Notes: a model not told the origin generated them from the sequence alone. A DNA stretch of 39,765 nt from Romboutsia maritimum (GCF_002251085.2 NZ_NOJZ02000023.1:1-39765), one strand, 5' to 3'. Numbered from the stretch's first letter, positions 1 to 8,499 are shown. Numbers and translations are program-made.

Positions 1-1
1 T

Positions 2-91
2 GCAATAAATAACAATTTAGATGATAATACAATTCAGACAATAACTGGATTATCATTAGAAGAAATTAAAGAACTAAGAACTAAAAAATAA
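2..91 (+). CDS. C-terminal tail of an Rpn-family recombination-promoting nuclease (5' partial)
   Basis: The frame is open from the left edge to a TAA at 89-91. Its 29 residues end in TGLSLEEIKELRTK, which closely matches the end of the complete Rpn-family gene at 31519-32358 (TGLSIEDIKKLRND). Rpn proteins (PD-(D/E)XK nuclease family transposases) end in this short helix-turn segment. The catalytic part lies outside the window, so integrity cannot be judged. A terminator follows at once. This is the first of several Rpn-related sequences in the window. The family call rests on the match to the internal copy. Confidence 0.7.
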   Translation, partial: AINNNLDDNTIQTITGLSLEEIKELRTKK

Positions 92-119
92 GGCTCAATA
101 AATTTAAGCCTTATTTTTT
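90..119 (+). terminator. Rho-independent terminator of the Rpn tail
   Basis: AAGGCT pairs with AGCCTT across an 11-base loop, and the stem is followed by TATTTTTT. It overlaps the stop codon of the preceding partial gene. Confidence 0.75.
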
Positions 120-200
120 AGTTTATGGAATAAGGTAGTAAAGAAATTAGTTCAAAAAGTTGAACAAATATCTATTAAAAAAACCTTACATCAAGATGAC

Positions 201-398
201 TTATTGCTTTTTATAATTTAAAAATAACGCTATTGTATTACTTACAGTCATAAGTACAAACGCTATAATCATTAAAATATTTTCTAGATTGGTAAGTTCC
301 ACATCTCTTAAGATAATACTAAGCAAAATAATTAATGTGGCTAACTGAAAGAAACTGTAACACAATCTTTTTATAGAATCTAATAATTCATACTTCAT
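201..398 (-). CDS. Small two-helix membrane protein, unknown function
   Basis: This 65-residue protein has two hydrophobic segments (about residues 14-31 and 39-59) joined by a short polar turn (RDVELTNLEN), with a basic end (NYKKQ). The start is supported by a good Shine-Dalgarno site, AAGGGGAG, 8-9 bases before the ATG. It stands alone between converging terminators. I recognise no family. The size and topology fit small phage- or plasmid-borne membrane proteins, but no function can be assigned. Confidence 0.55.
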   Translation of the reverse strand: MKYELLDSIKRLCYSFFQLATLIILLSIILRDVELTNLENILMIIAFVLMTVSNTIALFLNYKKQ

Positions 399-450
399 AT
401 TGTTTCTCCCCTTAATGATAAATGTATTTGAATGTTAATTATATATTTTC

Positions 451-549
451 CAACCCAATATCGTCAAGTTAGTCGAACCTTCTAAAAATGTAATAGAAGA
501 ATTAAAGTTATTAATAGATGCTAAGATAGAATTAGAGCAAATGAAATAA
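451..549 (+). pseudogene. Short open remnant with a helical C-terminus
   Basis: An open frame without start codon or ribosome site ends at TAA 547-549 and reads EELKLLIDAKIELEQMK at its end, a typical amphipathic helix. It looks like the 3' end of a lost gene. I cannot assign a family, and it could be chance. The rest of the 399-929 interval contains only the terminator at 635-671 and the leader of the ABC operon. Confidence 0.25.
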
Positions 550-634
550 ATATAAATTAAAAAGCTCTTGATTAGATAGATTTATACAAAGAGGCAACGC
601 AGTATAGATTTGATTAAAAAAAGTTAAGGATAGG

Positions 635-671
635 GAGTGTAGATAGATTTAATTTATCTACACTCTTTTTA
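635..671 (+). terminator. Strong stem-loop terminator
   Basis: GAGTGTAGATA (635-645) pairs perfectly with TATCTACACTC (655-665) and is followed by TTTTT. The stem is 11 bp. It probably ends transcription of the remnant upstream and insulates the ABC operon that starts at 930. Confidence 0.75.
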
Positions 672-929
672 GTATGTAAAATTGATAAATTTGGAATAAT
701 TTCATCTCCAAAAAGGTTGTTTCCTATATTTAAATTACGAATAAGATTATAAAATCCAGCTCCTATCAAACATAAAATTATTATCTATTACAATCTAATA
801 ACTAAATAAATTATAGGATAGTATATAAATTTTAAAAATAAGGTTTATTTAAGATTAGATTTATTTTTAGTTAAGATTGAATGTATACAATAGAGTTAAA
901 TAAAGCACGGATTAAGAAAAGGAGACAAT

Positions 930-1733
930 ATGATAAAGTTAAAAAATATTAATAAACATTATGGCAAATTTCATGTAACTAAAAACTTGAGTTTGAATGT
1001 AAATAGTGGTGAAATATATGGGCTTGTAGGAAAAAATGGTGCAGGAAAAACAACCATATTTAAAATTATACTAGGATTATCAGAATTTAGTAGTGGAGAA
1101 TTATCAATAAAAGATAGTAAAGATAAAAATGAATTGCTTACAAACAGGAAAGAAATAGGGTTTTTTATAGGAAAAAACTTCTTTGATTATTTAGATGCTA
1201 GAGAAAACCTAAACTATTATAGGCAATTAAAAGGAATCAAGGATAAAGGAGAAATTGATAGAGTATTAAAAATAGTAAACTTACATGAAACAAAAGCAAA
1301 GTATAAAAACTTTTCTATGGGAATGAAGCAAAGATTAGGAATAGCTAATGCGATACTTGGTAGCCCAGAAATACTAATATTAGACGAACCTACAAATGGA
1401 TTAGATCCTCAGGGTATAGCAGATATTAGAAAATTAATAAAGAAATTAAATGAAGAATATAAAATGACAATAATAGTATCATCTCATATTCTTGGAGAAT
1501 TAGAACATACTGCAAATAAATTTGGTATTGTTCACGAAGGAAAAATACTTAAAGAAATAGACAAAAACAATTTGGAAAGTGAATCAGATACTATAGAGAT
1601 TAAAGTAAGTGATATTGAGAAAACCAAGAAAATTTTAAAGGAAAACCAAATAGAAATTTTACAAGAAAAATTATCTACAAAGACGTTAGAAGATTACTAC
1701 TTTGAATTAGTAGAGGGGGCGAAGAAATGTTAA
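930..1733 (+). CDS. ABC transporter ATP-binding protein (peptide-antibiotic exporter / LanF-BcrA type)
   Basis: A 267-residue ATPase of an exporter. Walker A is GKNGAGKTT at residues 34-42, the signature is FSMGMKQRLG at 128-137, and Walker B is ILILDEPTNGLD with D152 and E153. A SSHI switch histidine lies near residue 190. Size and motif spelling fit the BcrA/LanF group that removes bacitracin or lantibiotics from the membrane. The ATG has the Shine-Dalgarno AAAAGGAG six bases upstream. Its stop overlaps the start of the permease by 7 bases, so the two are translationally coupled. The substrate is not determined by the sequence; there is no bacteriocin structural gene next to it. Confidence 0.93.
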   Translation: MIKLKNINKHYGKFHVTKNLSLNVNSGEIYGLVGKNGAGKTTIFKIILGLSEFSSGELSIKDSKDKNELLTNRKEIGFFIGKNFFDYLDARENLNYYRQLKGIKDKGEIDRVLKIVNLHETKAKYKNFSMGMKQRLGIANAILGSPEILILDEPTNGLDPQGIADIRKLIKKLNEEYKMTIIVSSHILGELEHTANKFGIVHEGKILKEIDKNNLESESDTIEIKVSDIEKTKKILKENQIEILQEKLSTKTLEDYYFELVEGAKKC

Positions 1734-2476
1734 ATTATTTAATAGCAGATTTAAATAGAATGAGTCGTAAAAAATCTTTAATATACACGGTAGCAACGTT
1801 TTTAGGACTATTCCTTACGATGGTATTTATAATATATACTCCAAATTTAGATGGAGGAGGATATCTTTCAAAAACAGATTTATTTTTAGGATTCTATCCT
1901 TTAGTAGTAGGAATACCAATATTTTTATCAATATACTCAGATGATTTTAAAAGTAAAGCAATGCAAATAGCTATAGGATACGGTATTGATAGGAATAAAA
2001 TTATATTAACAAAAGCAATAGAAACAATAATATTATCAGTGATTTCAGGTGTATTGTTAGGTGTATTTGTAATAGTGGTACCAAAGATTTTAGGACTTAC
2101 TCTTACGCACGAACAGTTTTTAGAACTGACTCTTGGAGCAGTAACAGGAATACTAAAGATTATTGTATATGTAGGTATATCTACAATATTGGTTTATCAT
2201 TATCAAAATGCAATGTATGGAACAATATCATTTGTATTGCTAGGATCAGGAACAGTAGGGATGATATTAAATCTTATACTTGCTCAACAGTTTGTAGTAG
2301 ATTTAGTAGGAAATTTAACTGAACACATGTTTACAACGTTGCTAGCTATAGAAAAGCTAAACTATATGACAAAAGGAAGTTTTAACATAACTTCAATAAT
2401 AGAAATTATACTATACATGGTAATTCCAGTAATAGTTTCAATGATTATATTTAGAAAAAAAGAACTTGAATTTTAG
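1727..2476 (+). CDS. ABC-2 type permease, partner of the 930-1733 ATPase
   Basis: This 249-residue membrane protein has six hydrophobic segments (near residues 19-37, 53-68, 92-116, 131-160, 164-185 and 222-241), the usual topology of LanE/BcrB-like permeases. It starts inside the last codons of the ATPase gene, with GAGGGGGC just upstream. It is followed 10 bases later by the yxeA-like gene, so all three form one operon. By context it is the membrane half of a peptide or antibiotic efflux pump. The substrate is unknown. Confidence 0.88.
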   Translation: MLNYLIADLNRMSRKKSLIYTVATFLGLFLTMVFIIYTPNLDGGGYLSKTDLFLGFYPLVVGIPIFLSIYSDDFKSKAMQIAIGYGIDRNKIILTKAIETIILSVISGVLLGVFVIVVPKILGLTLTHEQFLELTLGAVTGILKIIVYVGISTILVYHYQNAMYGTISFVLLGSGTVGMILNLILAQQFVVDLVGNLTEHMFTTLLAIEKLNYMTKGSFNITSIIEIILYMVIPVIVSMIIFRKKELEF

Positions 2477-2486
2477 GAGGCAGAAT

Positions 2487-2882
2487 ATGAAAAAAACATT
2501 AGGAATTTTAATAGCTATATCAATAATTGTAGGTGGAGCACTTTGGGCAAAAGGATACTATAACAATAGATATGTGGCATCAGAAACTTATTATACACAA
2601 GTACCAACAGATGAAGTAAATAAAGATTCTTGGTTAGTAGATGATCAAGGTAAAAAACAAGTAAAAGGAAAAATGTATAAACTAGTTGGATATGATAAAG
2701 AAGGAAATAAAAGAGATTTTAGTTTTGCTAAACAAGGTACTGCAAAGGATTATTATGCACCAGGGGCTTACATCAAGATAAGTGCTAGTAAAACAATTTC
2801 TCTCGGAGAAACTACAATTAATAAAGAAGATGTACCTGCAAAAGCTTTAGAAAAGATAGAAAAAGAAGGAACTAGAAAATAA
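2487..2882 (+). CDS. YxeA-like (DUF1093) secreted protein
   Basis: A 131-residue protein with an N-terminal hydrophobic signal/anchor (residues 3-23), then a small beta-rich domain. The pattern ETYYTQVP near residues 32-39, KGKMYKLVGYDKEGNK in the middle, PGAYIKISAS and DVPAKALEKI at the end are the hallmarks of the YxeA family. These are extracytoplasmic beta-barrel proteins often encoded beside ABC exporters of the BcrA type. I chose the ATG at 2487 because AGGAGG lies 8 bases before it; an earlier in-frame codon has no such site. It is the last gene of the exporter operon and is followed by a terminator. Confidence 0.82.
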   Translation: MKKTLGILIAISIIVGGALWAKGYYNNRYVASETYYTQVPTDEVNKDSWLVDDQGKKQVKGKMYKLVGYDKEGNKRDFSFAKQGTAKDYYAPGAYIKISASKTISLGETTINKEDVPAKALEKIEKEGTRK

Positions 2883-2912
2883 AAAAGTGCTCAAAATAAG
2901 AGCACTTTTTTA
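2882..2912 (+). terminator. Terminator of the ABC/yxeA operon
   Basis: AAAAGTGCTC pairs with GAGCACTTTT around a short loop, and the T-run continues to 2910. It overlaps the stop codon of the yxeA-like gene. The symmetrical A and T tracts let it work in both directions. Confidence 0.85.
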
Positions 2913-3028
2913 TTTAGAAGATTAAAACTATAAAAAATATAACTTAAAAATTGAATTAAATAGGATTTATTTATAAAAATAGAAAGTATATATGTAGTAA
3001 TTTCTATTATTGAAATGATTTTACTCAT
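2891..3028 (-). CDS. Possible 45-residue hydrophobic peptide
   Basis: A short frame beginning MSKIISIIEITTYILS is preceded by an ideal ribosome site, AAAGGAGG with a 7-base spacer before the ATG at 3026-3028. The product is strongly hydrophobic and ends NKKVLLF. It lies just after the decayed frame at 3032-3244, whose last codons supply the Shine-Dalgarno. It may therefore be the remaining head of the next gene of a lost operon. The 3' end runs into the facing terminator, which argues for decay. No family recognised. Confidence 0.3.
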   Translation of the reverse strand: MSKIISIIEITTYILSIFINKSYLIQFLSYIFYSFNLLNKKVLLF

Positions 3029-3031
3029 TAA

Positions 3032-3244
3032 TTATCCTCCTTTAAAGTAATCACCGCTACAAGATCCTGTTATTTGTGCAACATCTAAAAGTAAATCAGT
3101 AAGACTTATCTTTGGTACGATTTTATATAAACTAATACTGAAATTTTACCATTCTCAATAGATACACTATCAATGTGTTTTATATTTTTAGAAACCAAAT
3201 TTAAATAATCATCAAAATCTTTATACTGTTTACTTCCTTTTTTA
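3032..3244 (-). pseudogene. Frameshifted gene remnant, weakly Tn3-transposase-like
   Basis: Two reading frames join to give one protein-like stretch. The first reads DFDDYLNLVSKNIKHIDSV and then SIENGKISVLVYIK; the second continues VPKISLTDLLLDVAQITG and ends in DYFKGG. The PKISLTDLLLDV part resembles a conserved segment of Tn3-family transposases (PR-x-x-x-TDLLLEV). Only about 70 codons remain, and the switch of frame near 3120 shows it is dead. The family assignment is tentative. Confidence 0.3.
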
Positions 3245-4243
3245 ACACTGTTGGTAAATCTTAATAGATTTTTTTACAAATATACTAAATATATATGCTA
3301 TCAATATTGATATAGATATGCATAAAATCATATATATATATTCATTATTTATTTTATCAAGTCCGTCTAATATAATTCTGTGAACTAAGTATATTTCATA
3401 TGAAATGTTACCTAATAAATTTATAATCGTATTGCCTATCTCAAGTTTCATAAGTATGCATACACATGATAATACAAAAAGAGCTGATGAAACTATAGAA
3501 ATTAAAATGTTTCCTTTAAATATATTCAGTGCGAATGTTGATATAAATGATATTAATATACTTAAAGTTATTATAGTGTATTTTTTTCTTATAAAACTAA
3601 ATATTAATTTATAATATTGTCCAAATAAAATACCTATAAAAAAACAATATGTAGCACTATACCACCACCCTCCCATTCCTAGAATGCGACACCCTAAATC
3701 GTATCCTGTTATTAATAAAAAAATCCCTACTGTAGCCTTATTTCTTTTTAAATATTTAAACATGAAATAAAATCCACTATATAGAATAATAGTTACTATT
3801 ATGTACCATTTAAAACTATCAATTAACCTTATTCCTAAAATATAGGTTAATATATCATATACTGAAAATTCACGCCCTGATAATGTATAGATTGTAATAA
3901 ACAATACATTTGACAATATAAACGGTATTATTATTTTAGGCATTCTATTTATCCAAAATCCATTCAAATAATTTTCTTTAGAATTATAACTTTTCATTAA
4001 TCCATAACCTGAATAAAATAAAAATAAAGAAACAGACAAATATCCTAAGTATCTAAAGAAAAAAAAGGAACCTAGAGTATATACCCTTTGAGATATATGG
4101 TGTAATACTACAACTATTGCAGCTAATCCCTTTACAACATTACTATTTTTCAAACTCAATGGTTCTAAATTATATTCTCTATATTTTAAAACTTTAATAT
4201 CATATAATATCATAAAAAACATACTTATATATACTAATATCAA
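3242..4243 (-). CDS. Membrane acyltransferase, acyltransferase-3 (AT3/OafA-like) family
   Basis: A polytopic membrane protein of 333 residues with about ten helices. After a first helix it has VKGLAAIVVVLHHISQR, the basic-x-H region that carries the catalytic histidine of AT3 O-acyltransferases. FFRYLGYLSVSLFLFYSGYG follows, as is usual in the family. Members transfer acetyl or other acyl groups to sugars of cell-surface polymers from inside the membrane. I prefer the TTG at 4241-4243: it has AGGGGG seven bases upstream, the same form used by several neighbours. An in-frame ATG at 4295-4297 would add 18 residues but has no ribosome site. A decayed copy of its 5' end lies at 15256-15444. Confidence 0.8.
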   Translation of the reverse strand: MILVYISMFFMILYDIKVLKYREYNLEPLSLKNSNVVKGLAAIVVVLHHISQRVYTLGSFFFFRYLGYLSVSLFLFYSGYGLMKSYNSKENYLNGFWINRMPKIIIPFILSNVLFITIYTLSGREFSVYDILTYILGIRLIDSFKWYIIVTIILYSGFYFMFKYLKRNKATVGIFLLITGYDLGCRILGMGGWWYSATYCFFIGILFGQYYKLIFSFIRKKYTIITLSILISFISTFALNIFKGNILISIVSSALFVLSCVCILMKLEIGNTIINLLGNISYEIYLVHRIILDGLDKINNEYIYMILCISISILIAYIFSIFVKKSIKIYQQC

Positions 4244-4469
4244 TTCATATCCCCCTATATATTCAACTTTACTAAATATAGCATAAAGTTTTCGCATATT
4301 TTGTCAAATTTTAAATTATCATATACATTTATTTCTTATTATCAAAATAGATTTTAATATTTACAAATTGCTCTAATTTTCCATTCTTACACTTTTACTA
4401 AATACATTGAATTAAAAAATGATTAGTATTACTTTTATGAAAAAGAACTGTATTAGCTTATTCACAAGG

Positions 4470-4555
4470 GGGGACGACCATGGCCGTCAACGTAAGAAGC
4501 CCCATTTTCAAATTATGGTATAATTTTTAATTAATCATAACTGAAATTGAGGCTT
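4470..4555 (-). repeat. Hairpin element, copy B
   Basis: Read on the minus strand, an imperfect stem (AAGCCTCAATTTC with GAAAATGGGGCTT, plus-strand arms 4543-4555 and 4497-4509) encloses an AT-rich loop. It is followed by CTTACGTTGACGGCCATGG. The same order, stem then CTTA-N-GTTGACGGC-Y-ATGG, occurs at 11800-11880. Between the copies two stem positions change on both sides (A-T to G-C and T-A to C-G), so the pairing is conserved. This could be a terminal structure of a mobile element or a structured RNA. It contains a chance TATAAT on the plus strand. Confidence 0.55.
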
Positions 4556-4590
4556 AATTTTATGCATAAAAAACTTAAATATTTAATCAA

Positions 4591-4893
4591 ATGATGCAGA
4601 ATCAAAATGCTACTCTGAAAGACTTCGAAAATGTTTTAAATTTACACTTCAACAGAGTAATAATAAATGATTCAACAGGTTATGCTCTACCCAAAGAATT
4701 TAAGAAAGAGTTTCTGGGTTCAGGCTCTCCATCTTCAATAAAAATACAATTACAATATGAACTTTTAACTGGATCATTTATGAGAGTAGATATATTTTCA
4801 GGAACAAAAAATGATGCTGAATATTTGAAAACTATGGAAAAAGATAAAAAGCAGATTAATTGTAAGAAAATTAACAGAAGAAAACAAGATTAA
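4591..4893 (+). pseudogene. Fragment of an IS4-family DDE transposase
   Basis: A 100-codon open frame. INDSTGYALPKEF carries the first catalytic Asp of the IS4-type DDE domain. GSGSPSSIKIQLQYELLTGS and then MRVDIFSGTKNDAEYL are the conserved blocks that follow it in this family. Full-length transposases have some 350-450 residues, so both the N-terminal part and the second Asp and Glu are missing. It has no Shine-Dalgarno site. A second, more decayed piece of the same transposase is at 35518-35703. Confidence 0.7.
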
Positions 4894-4917
4894 AAGAGAA
4901 TTTCCCCATAAAGAAAA

Positions 4918-4958
4918 TGTGTTTTTAAGAACTAGTTGAAAATTTGATGAAAAACACA
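4918..4958. repeat. Inverted repeat between IS4 relic and DUF3784 gene
   Basis: TGTGTTTTT at 4918-4926 is complementary to AAAAACACA at 4950-4958. It could terminate minus-strand reading or be a leader hairpin of the downstream gene. There is no clear T-run on the plus strand. Confidence 0.4.
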
Positions 4959-4986
4959 CATAATTAATAAGAAGGGGTGATTTAAT

Positions 4987-5310
4987 ATGTTTTATCCATC
5001 ATTAACAATGGCATTAATATTTTTTACATTTTCAATGATATTTTTTATTTTTAAAGAAAAATCAGCTTTTTTAATTGGAGGGTATAATAACCTTTCACAA
5101 AATCAGAAAAAGAATTGTGATAAATTGAAAATGAGTCAAGACTTCGCAGTTATGTTTTTTAAGTATTCTTTGATATTTTTTATTGGAGCGATTGGATGTA
5201 TTACAGTTACTGAGTCAAGTTTTTGGATAGCATTTATAGTTTGGATTATTTACTTCGCGAAGCAATTAAAAAGTCATAATACATTTTTAAATAAATATAA
5301 ACTAAAGTAG
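4987..5310 (+). CDS. DUF3784-family membrane protein
   Basis: A 107-residue protein with helices at about residues 6-22, 54-72 and 79-94. Between the first two lies the family signature AFLIGGYNNLSQNQKK, the G-Y-N-x-L-S motif seen in DUF3784 proteins of Firmicutes. The function of this family is unknown. The ATG at 4987 has AAGGGGTGA eight bases before it. It stands as a single gene, followed by its own terminator. Its last bases begin a 16-bp sequence that recurs at 35749. Confidence 0.75.
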   Translation: MFYPSLTMALIFFTFSMIFFIFKEKSAFLIGGYNNLSQNQKKNCDKLKMSQDFAVMFFKYSLIFFIGAIGCITVTESSFWIAFIVWIIYFAKQLKSHNTFLNKYKLK

Positions 5311-5346
5311 TCGTTAAATTGAGGTTTAGGGCATAGTTACATATAA

Positions 5347-5397
5347 AAAAGAGCCTCCGTATTGAAATTACTATATTTTAAAACTAGGCTCTTTTTC
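5347..5397 (+). terminator. Terminator after the DUF3784 gene
   Basis: AAGAGCCT (5349-5356) pairs with AGGCTCTT (5386-5393), followed by TTTTT. The loop is long (29 bases), and the A-tract in front would let it also serve the opposite strand. Confidence 0.65.
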
Positions 5398-5864
5398 ATT
5401 TTTATTAATTTTCATCAAACTTTAATTTCTAAAGTTTCACATTTTCGTGCTAAATAAACTCACTTTTTGATTTCACTTTAATTTGTTTAAGTTTATTTCT
5501 AATCGTTTCTAAACATATTAAACAATATTATTATCATTTAATTCCTAATAATGTATTAAAACTTAATTAAATGCTTTTAGGGGTAGCATCGTTTTTTTGA
5601 TATTTGCAACGTTAAGGCGATTTTATCTAGTAATTCCAACGTATTAAGCAATTTCACATATTTTATTAATAAAATCAATTTATATTTAAATAGTTCAACA
5701 ATGTACGAAATGCTTTACGAACTAAAAAATTAATATTATATATGTTAAACTTGTTGATTTTACTATATTTCTAATCTGAATAATCCAAGTTCAGCTAAGT
5801 GTACTTTAAAAAAAATGACTTAATTTTGTAAATCTAGAAAAAAACGTTTCTACCCCTATAGGTA
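5398..5864. other. Gene-poor interval with one relic frame
   Basis: No intact gene is visible. On the minus strand, 5577-5714 is open for 45 codons and ends DKIALTLQISKKRCYP before a TAA, codon use that looks protein-like. It has no start codon with a ribosome site, so I read it as the 3' relic of a lost gene of unknown family. The rest is AT-rich sequence without recognisable structure. Confidence 0.3.
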
Positions 5865-7223
5865 TTATTTATTCAACTCTATTTTTATGGCTTTATCTTT
5901 TAATAATTTCACATGATTTACATAATAAACAGAAATTTTGCTTATACTTTTTATTTTTTCCTCATTATGTTTATATCCATTAAAATCAATAGTTTCAGTA
6001 TATTTTCCAGTTTTTCTATCAAAGTATGTATCTTTAAATCCACCAAAATCTACTTCATTTCCATCTTTATCGAAATAATCTAAATAAATCTCATTGTCTA
6101 CAAATCCTTCTTTATAATAAGTGTATTCTATTTTATCACCTGTTGCCTTGAAACTGTCTATCTTTACCTTTCCAACTTCACTTGTTTCAAATGTTAAAGG
6201 AAGATTATTTATGCTCTTTAGTTCAGACATTTTATCTTCTGCAAAACGTATATATTTTGTCGGGATAACTTGTAAATATTTTGTACTACTATCTGCACCT
6301 ATAAACTCAAATGAGTTTGTTGCAATTCCAGTTGTTTCATCTGGACCATAACTTCCTTTATCTATTTGATTTAGAATTTTACCTTTATCATCCATAAGTG
6401 CAAATCCACCTAAAAGTTCATTTTCTTCATTTGATTTATTTGAATCCTTTAATTCACTAGTTTGAAGAAGCATTTTATTTCCTAATGGAGAAATTATAAC
6501 TTCTTTTATATCATAATTAGTTTCTCCTATTGTAAATTTCTTATCAACCTTATAAACATGACTATCTACGTTAGTTTTAGATTTATCTAAATTAGTAGCT
6601 ATATTCCAGTTACCATCTGTATTAAAAATATTATCTGTCTTTAATTCTACCTTATCATTTACTTTTATAGCTATACCACTCATATCAAATCTATAAATAC
6701 CTTCTAATTTATTACTTCCTATATACTTAGACTCTGATTCTGGATTACTGTTTAAATCGACTTCTTTTCCATTTATATATAAACGAATAGATGGATGAGC
6801 AAATAAAGGATTTTCATTTACCTTATAATTTTCTTTTATATTTTTATCTGTTTTTATAGTATAAAATATAGTCATACAACTTTCATCATAAGATATGCTA
6901 TTTACTTTAAATTCTATACCCTTATCTTTAACAGATAAATTTAAACTATTAGAAGTCTTCTCTAGTTCACGTTTATCACCTTTAAACCTAGAATCTTTAT
7001 TGTTATCAAAATAGTTTACTATATTTTTCACTATGGGTATAGAGTCTGCTAGCGAAGGATTTATAACACCTATCACTCCACCTCCAATAACTAATGTTGC
7101 TATTGATCCAACCATTACATTTCTGTACTTTCTTAAATTCTTTTGCTTTCTTCCTTTTGATATAGCATTATTAGTTATATCATCTATATTATCTGGGATT
7201 TTTATTTTATCATATTTACTCAT
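5865..7223 (-). CDS. DUF4179-domain protein, probable membrane anti-sigma factor
   Basis: A 452-residue single-pass protein. The first 35 residues are charged and cytoplasmic (IPDNIDDITNNAISKGRKQK). A helix at about 36-56 follows, then a long extracytoplasmic part with the DUF4179 pattern (SISYDESCMTIFYTIKT) and further beta-rich domains towards the C-terminus. DUF4179 proteins pair with ECF sigma factors: the short N-terminal tail binds sigma and the outside part senses or is processed. Its ATG overlaps the stop of the sigma gene by one base (TAATG), so the two are coupled. The signal is unknown. Confidence 0.85.
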   Translation of the reverse strand: MSKYDKIKIPDNIDDITNNAISKGRKQKNLRKYRNVMVGSIATLVIGGGVIGVINPSLADSIPIVKNIVNYFDNNKDSRFKGDKRELEKTSNSLNLSVKDKGIEFKVNSISYDESCMTIFYTIKTDKNIKENYKVNENPLFAHPSIRLYINGKEVDLNSNPESESKYIGSNKLEGIYRFDMSGIAIKVNDKVELKTDNIFNTDGNWNIATNLDKSKTNVDSHVYKVDKKFTIGETNYDIKEVIISPLGNKMLLQTSELKDSNKSNEENELLGGFALMDDKGKILNQIDKGSYGPDETTGIATNSFEFIGADSSTKYLQVIPTKYIRFAEDKMSELKSINNLPLTFETSEVGKVKIDSFKATGDKIEYTYYKEGFVDNEIYLDYFDKDGNEVDFGGFKDTYFDRKTGKYTETIDFNGYKHNEEKIKSISKISVYYVNHVKLLKDKAIKIELNK

Positions 7224-7792
7224 TATGATTCCTCCTTCAATAAATCATATAATTTTTTCTTTCCTCGCCTTATATATGACTTTACTGTATTTTCATTACA
7301 ATCCATTATTTTAGATATTTGACTTACTGTTAAATCCTGAAAATATTGTAATATTATAGGTGTCTTATACTTTTCCTCTAATACATCTATTGCATCATAT
7401 AAATCTATTTTTTCCTCTATACTTGAATATTCTATTTCACCTATGTAACCTTCTACTTCAACATCTTTAAACCTATTTATGTGTCTATTTTTCATATTCA
7501 CATTATTTATAAGTATTCTCGTTATCCAAGTTTTAAAATAACTTAAATCTTTGAGCTTATCTATATTTAAATAGACCTTATACACTGTTTCTTGATAAAT
7601 GTCTAATGCATCGTGCTCATTTTTTGTATAAATAAATGCCATTTTATAAAGGTATTCTTTATATAGATTTATAAGCTTTTCAAAAGCTTCATCTGAACCT
7701 TTTTTAGCTTCACTTACTAAATCTATTTCTTCTATTAATTTGATTTTTTTACTAAAAAGCCTCACTCTTTTTAGTATGATATTTTTTGCCAT
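7223..7792 (-). CDS. ECF-type RNA polymerase sigma factor
   Basis: A 189-residue protein with region 2 at about residues 30-95 (FEKLINLYKEYLYKMAF, then DALDIYQETVYKVY). Region 4 lies at about 130-185 (YKTPIILQYFQDLTVSQISK and CNENTVKSYIRRGKKKL, the helix-turn-helix that reads the -35 box). Regions 1.1 and 3 are absent, as in ECF factors. The start has AGGGAGGACAAT before the ATG. It is the first gene of a two-gene operon with the DUF4179 protein, which is expected to hold it inactive. Autoregulation is usual for such pairs; a convincing ECF promoter could not be picked out by eye. Confidence 0.93.
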   Translation of the reverse strand: MAKNIILKRVRLFSKKIKLIEEIDLVSEAKKGSDEAFEKLINLYKEYLYKMAFIYTKNEHDALDIYQETVYKVYLNIDKLKDLSYFKTWITRILINNVNMKNRHINRFKDVEVEGYIGEIEYSSIEEKIDLYDAIDVLEEKYKTPIILQYFQDLTVSQISKIMDCNENTVKSYIRRGKKKLYDLLKEES

Positions 7793-7870
7793 ATTGTCCT
7801 CCCTATAACCATGATTACGTATATTAGATTCAATAGATATTCATTTAGTTGCATATTTTTTTCAATTTTT

Positions 7871-8053
7871 TTAGTTTATATTGAATATGTAACGTCTAAA
7901 AGTTTTACCCTCTTTAAAAGAAATATATTTACCATTTTTCAACCTACCTTCAACAGTTTTAAATGGAACATCTTCTGATCCTATGTATTTGATATATATT
8001 ATATCATCTAGTGTTTCTTTCCTTTCACCACGAAAACCTATATAACCATCCAT
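7871..8053 (-). CDS. Hypothetical 60-residue protein, perhaps a relic
   Basis: A short frame beginning MDGYIGFRGERKETLDDI with alternating beta-like segments and a basic C-terminus (FRRYIFNIN). There is no ribosome site before the ATG, and the frame stays open for six codons upstream, so it may be the end of a lost gene. I recognise no family. Confidence 0.25.
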   Translation of the reverse strand: MDGYIGFRGERKETLDDIIYIKYIGSEDVPFKTVEGRLKNGKYISFKEGKTFRRYIFNIN

Positions 8054-8125
8054 ATTAAATATATAAATTCTGGACTAAAAGGTAAGTAGCCTTAAAATTT
8101 ACGTTTAAGAAATAATGACCATATT

Positions 8126-8178
8126 AAAAAGAGTGTATACGTTGAAATTTCTTACTTTCAGCATATACACTCTTTTTA
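8126..8178. terminator. Bidirectional terminator
   Basis: AAAAAGAGTGTATA (8126-8139) pairs perfectly with TATACACTCTTTTT (8164-8177). The stem has A and T tracts at both ends and can stop transcription on either strand. Confidence 0.75.
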
Positions 8179-8499
8179 ATATGTATGAATTTATATAAAA
8201 CTTTATTTTTTAAACTCATGGTGTTTTTTCATAAAAAAGTCTTTTTAACCCTTTTGCTTTATTTACTTTAGTATTATTAAATTTATTTTGCATCTCACTT
8301 TATTTATTAGTTACTTATAAATAATCTAAATGAAGTTCCATTTCGTTACAAAAGATGTCCCCCATATAGGTAGATGGTTCTAATTTCAATTAGAAGATTT
8401 GTTTCCTAAATAAACAACTATTTACCATTAATTTTATTATTGAATAATAATTCATAGTATAATAAGAAAAATATACAAATATAGAAAGGAAGTGTAGAT
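8179..8499. other. Intergenic interval before the truncated Rpn gene
   Basis: No gene is seen. The end holds the promoter region of the truncated Rpn gene (AGTATAAT near 8456-8463) and its ribosome site AAAGGAAGTG. A segment at about 8362-8375 (GATGTCCCCCATAT) recalls in inverted form the sequence at the truncation point (8661-8680) and may be another scrap of the same insertion. Confidence 0.35.

Noticed and set aside
930..2882. Lantibiotic biosynthesis cluster.
   Set aside because: Only an ATPase, a permease and a YxeA-like protein are present; there is no precursor peptide, modification enzyme or protease.
4518..4523. TATAAT as a promoter for the frame at 4591.
   Set aside because: It lies in the loop of the conserved hairpin element, and the frame downstream is a transposase fragment without a ribosome site.
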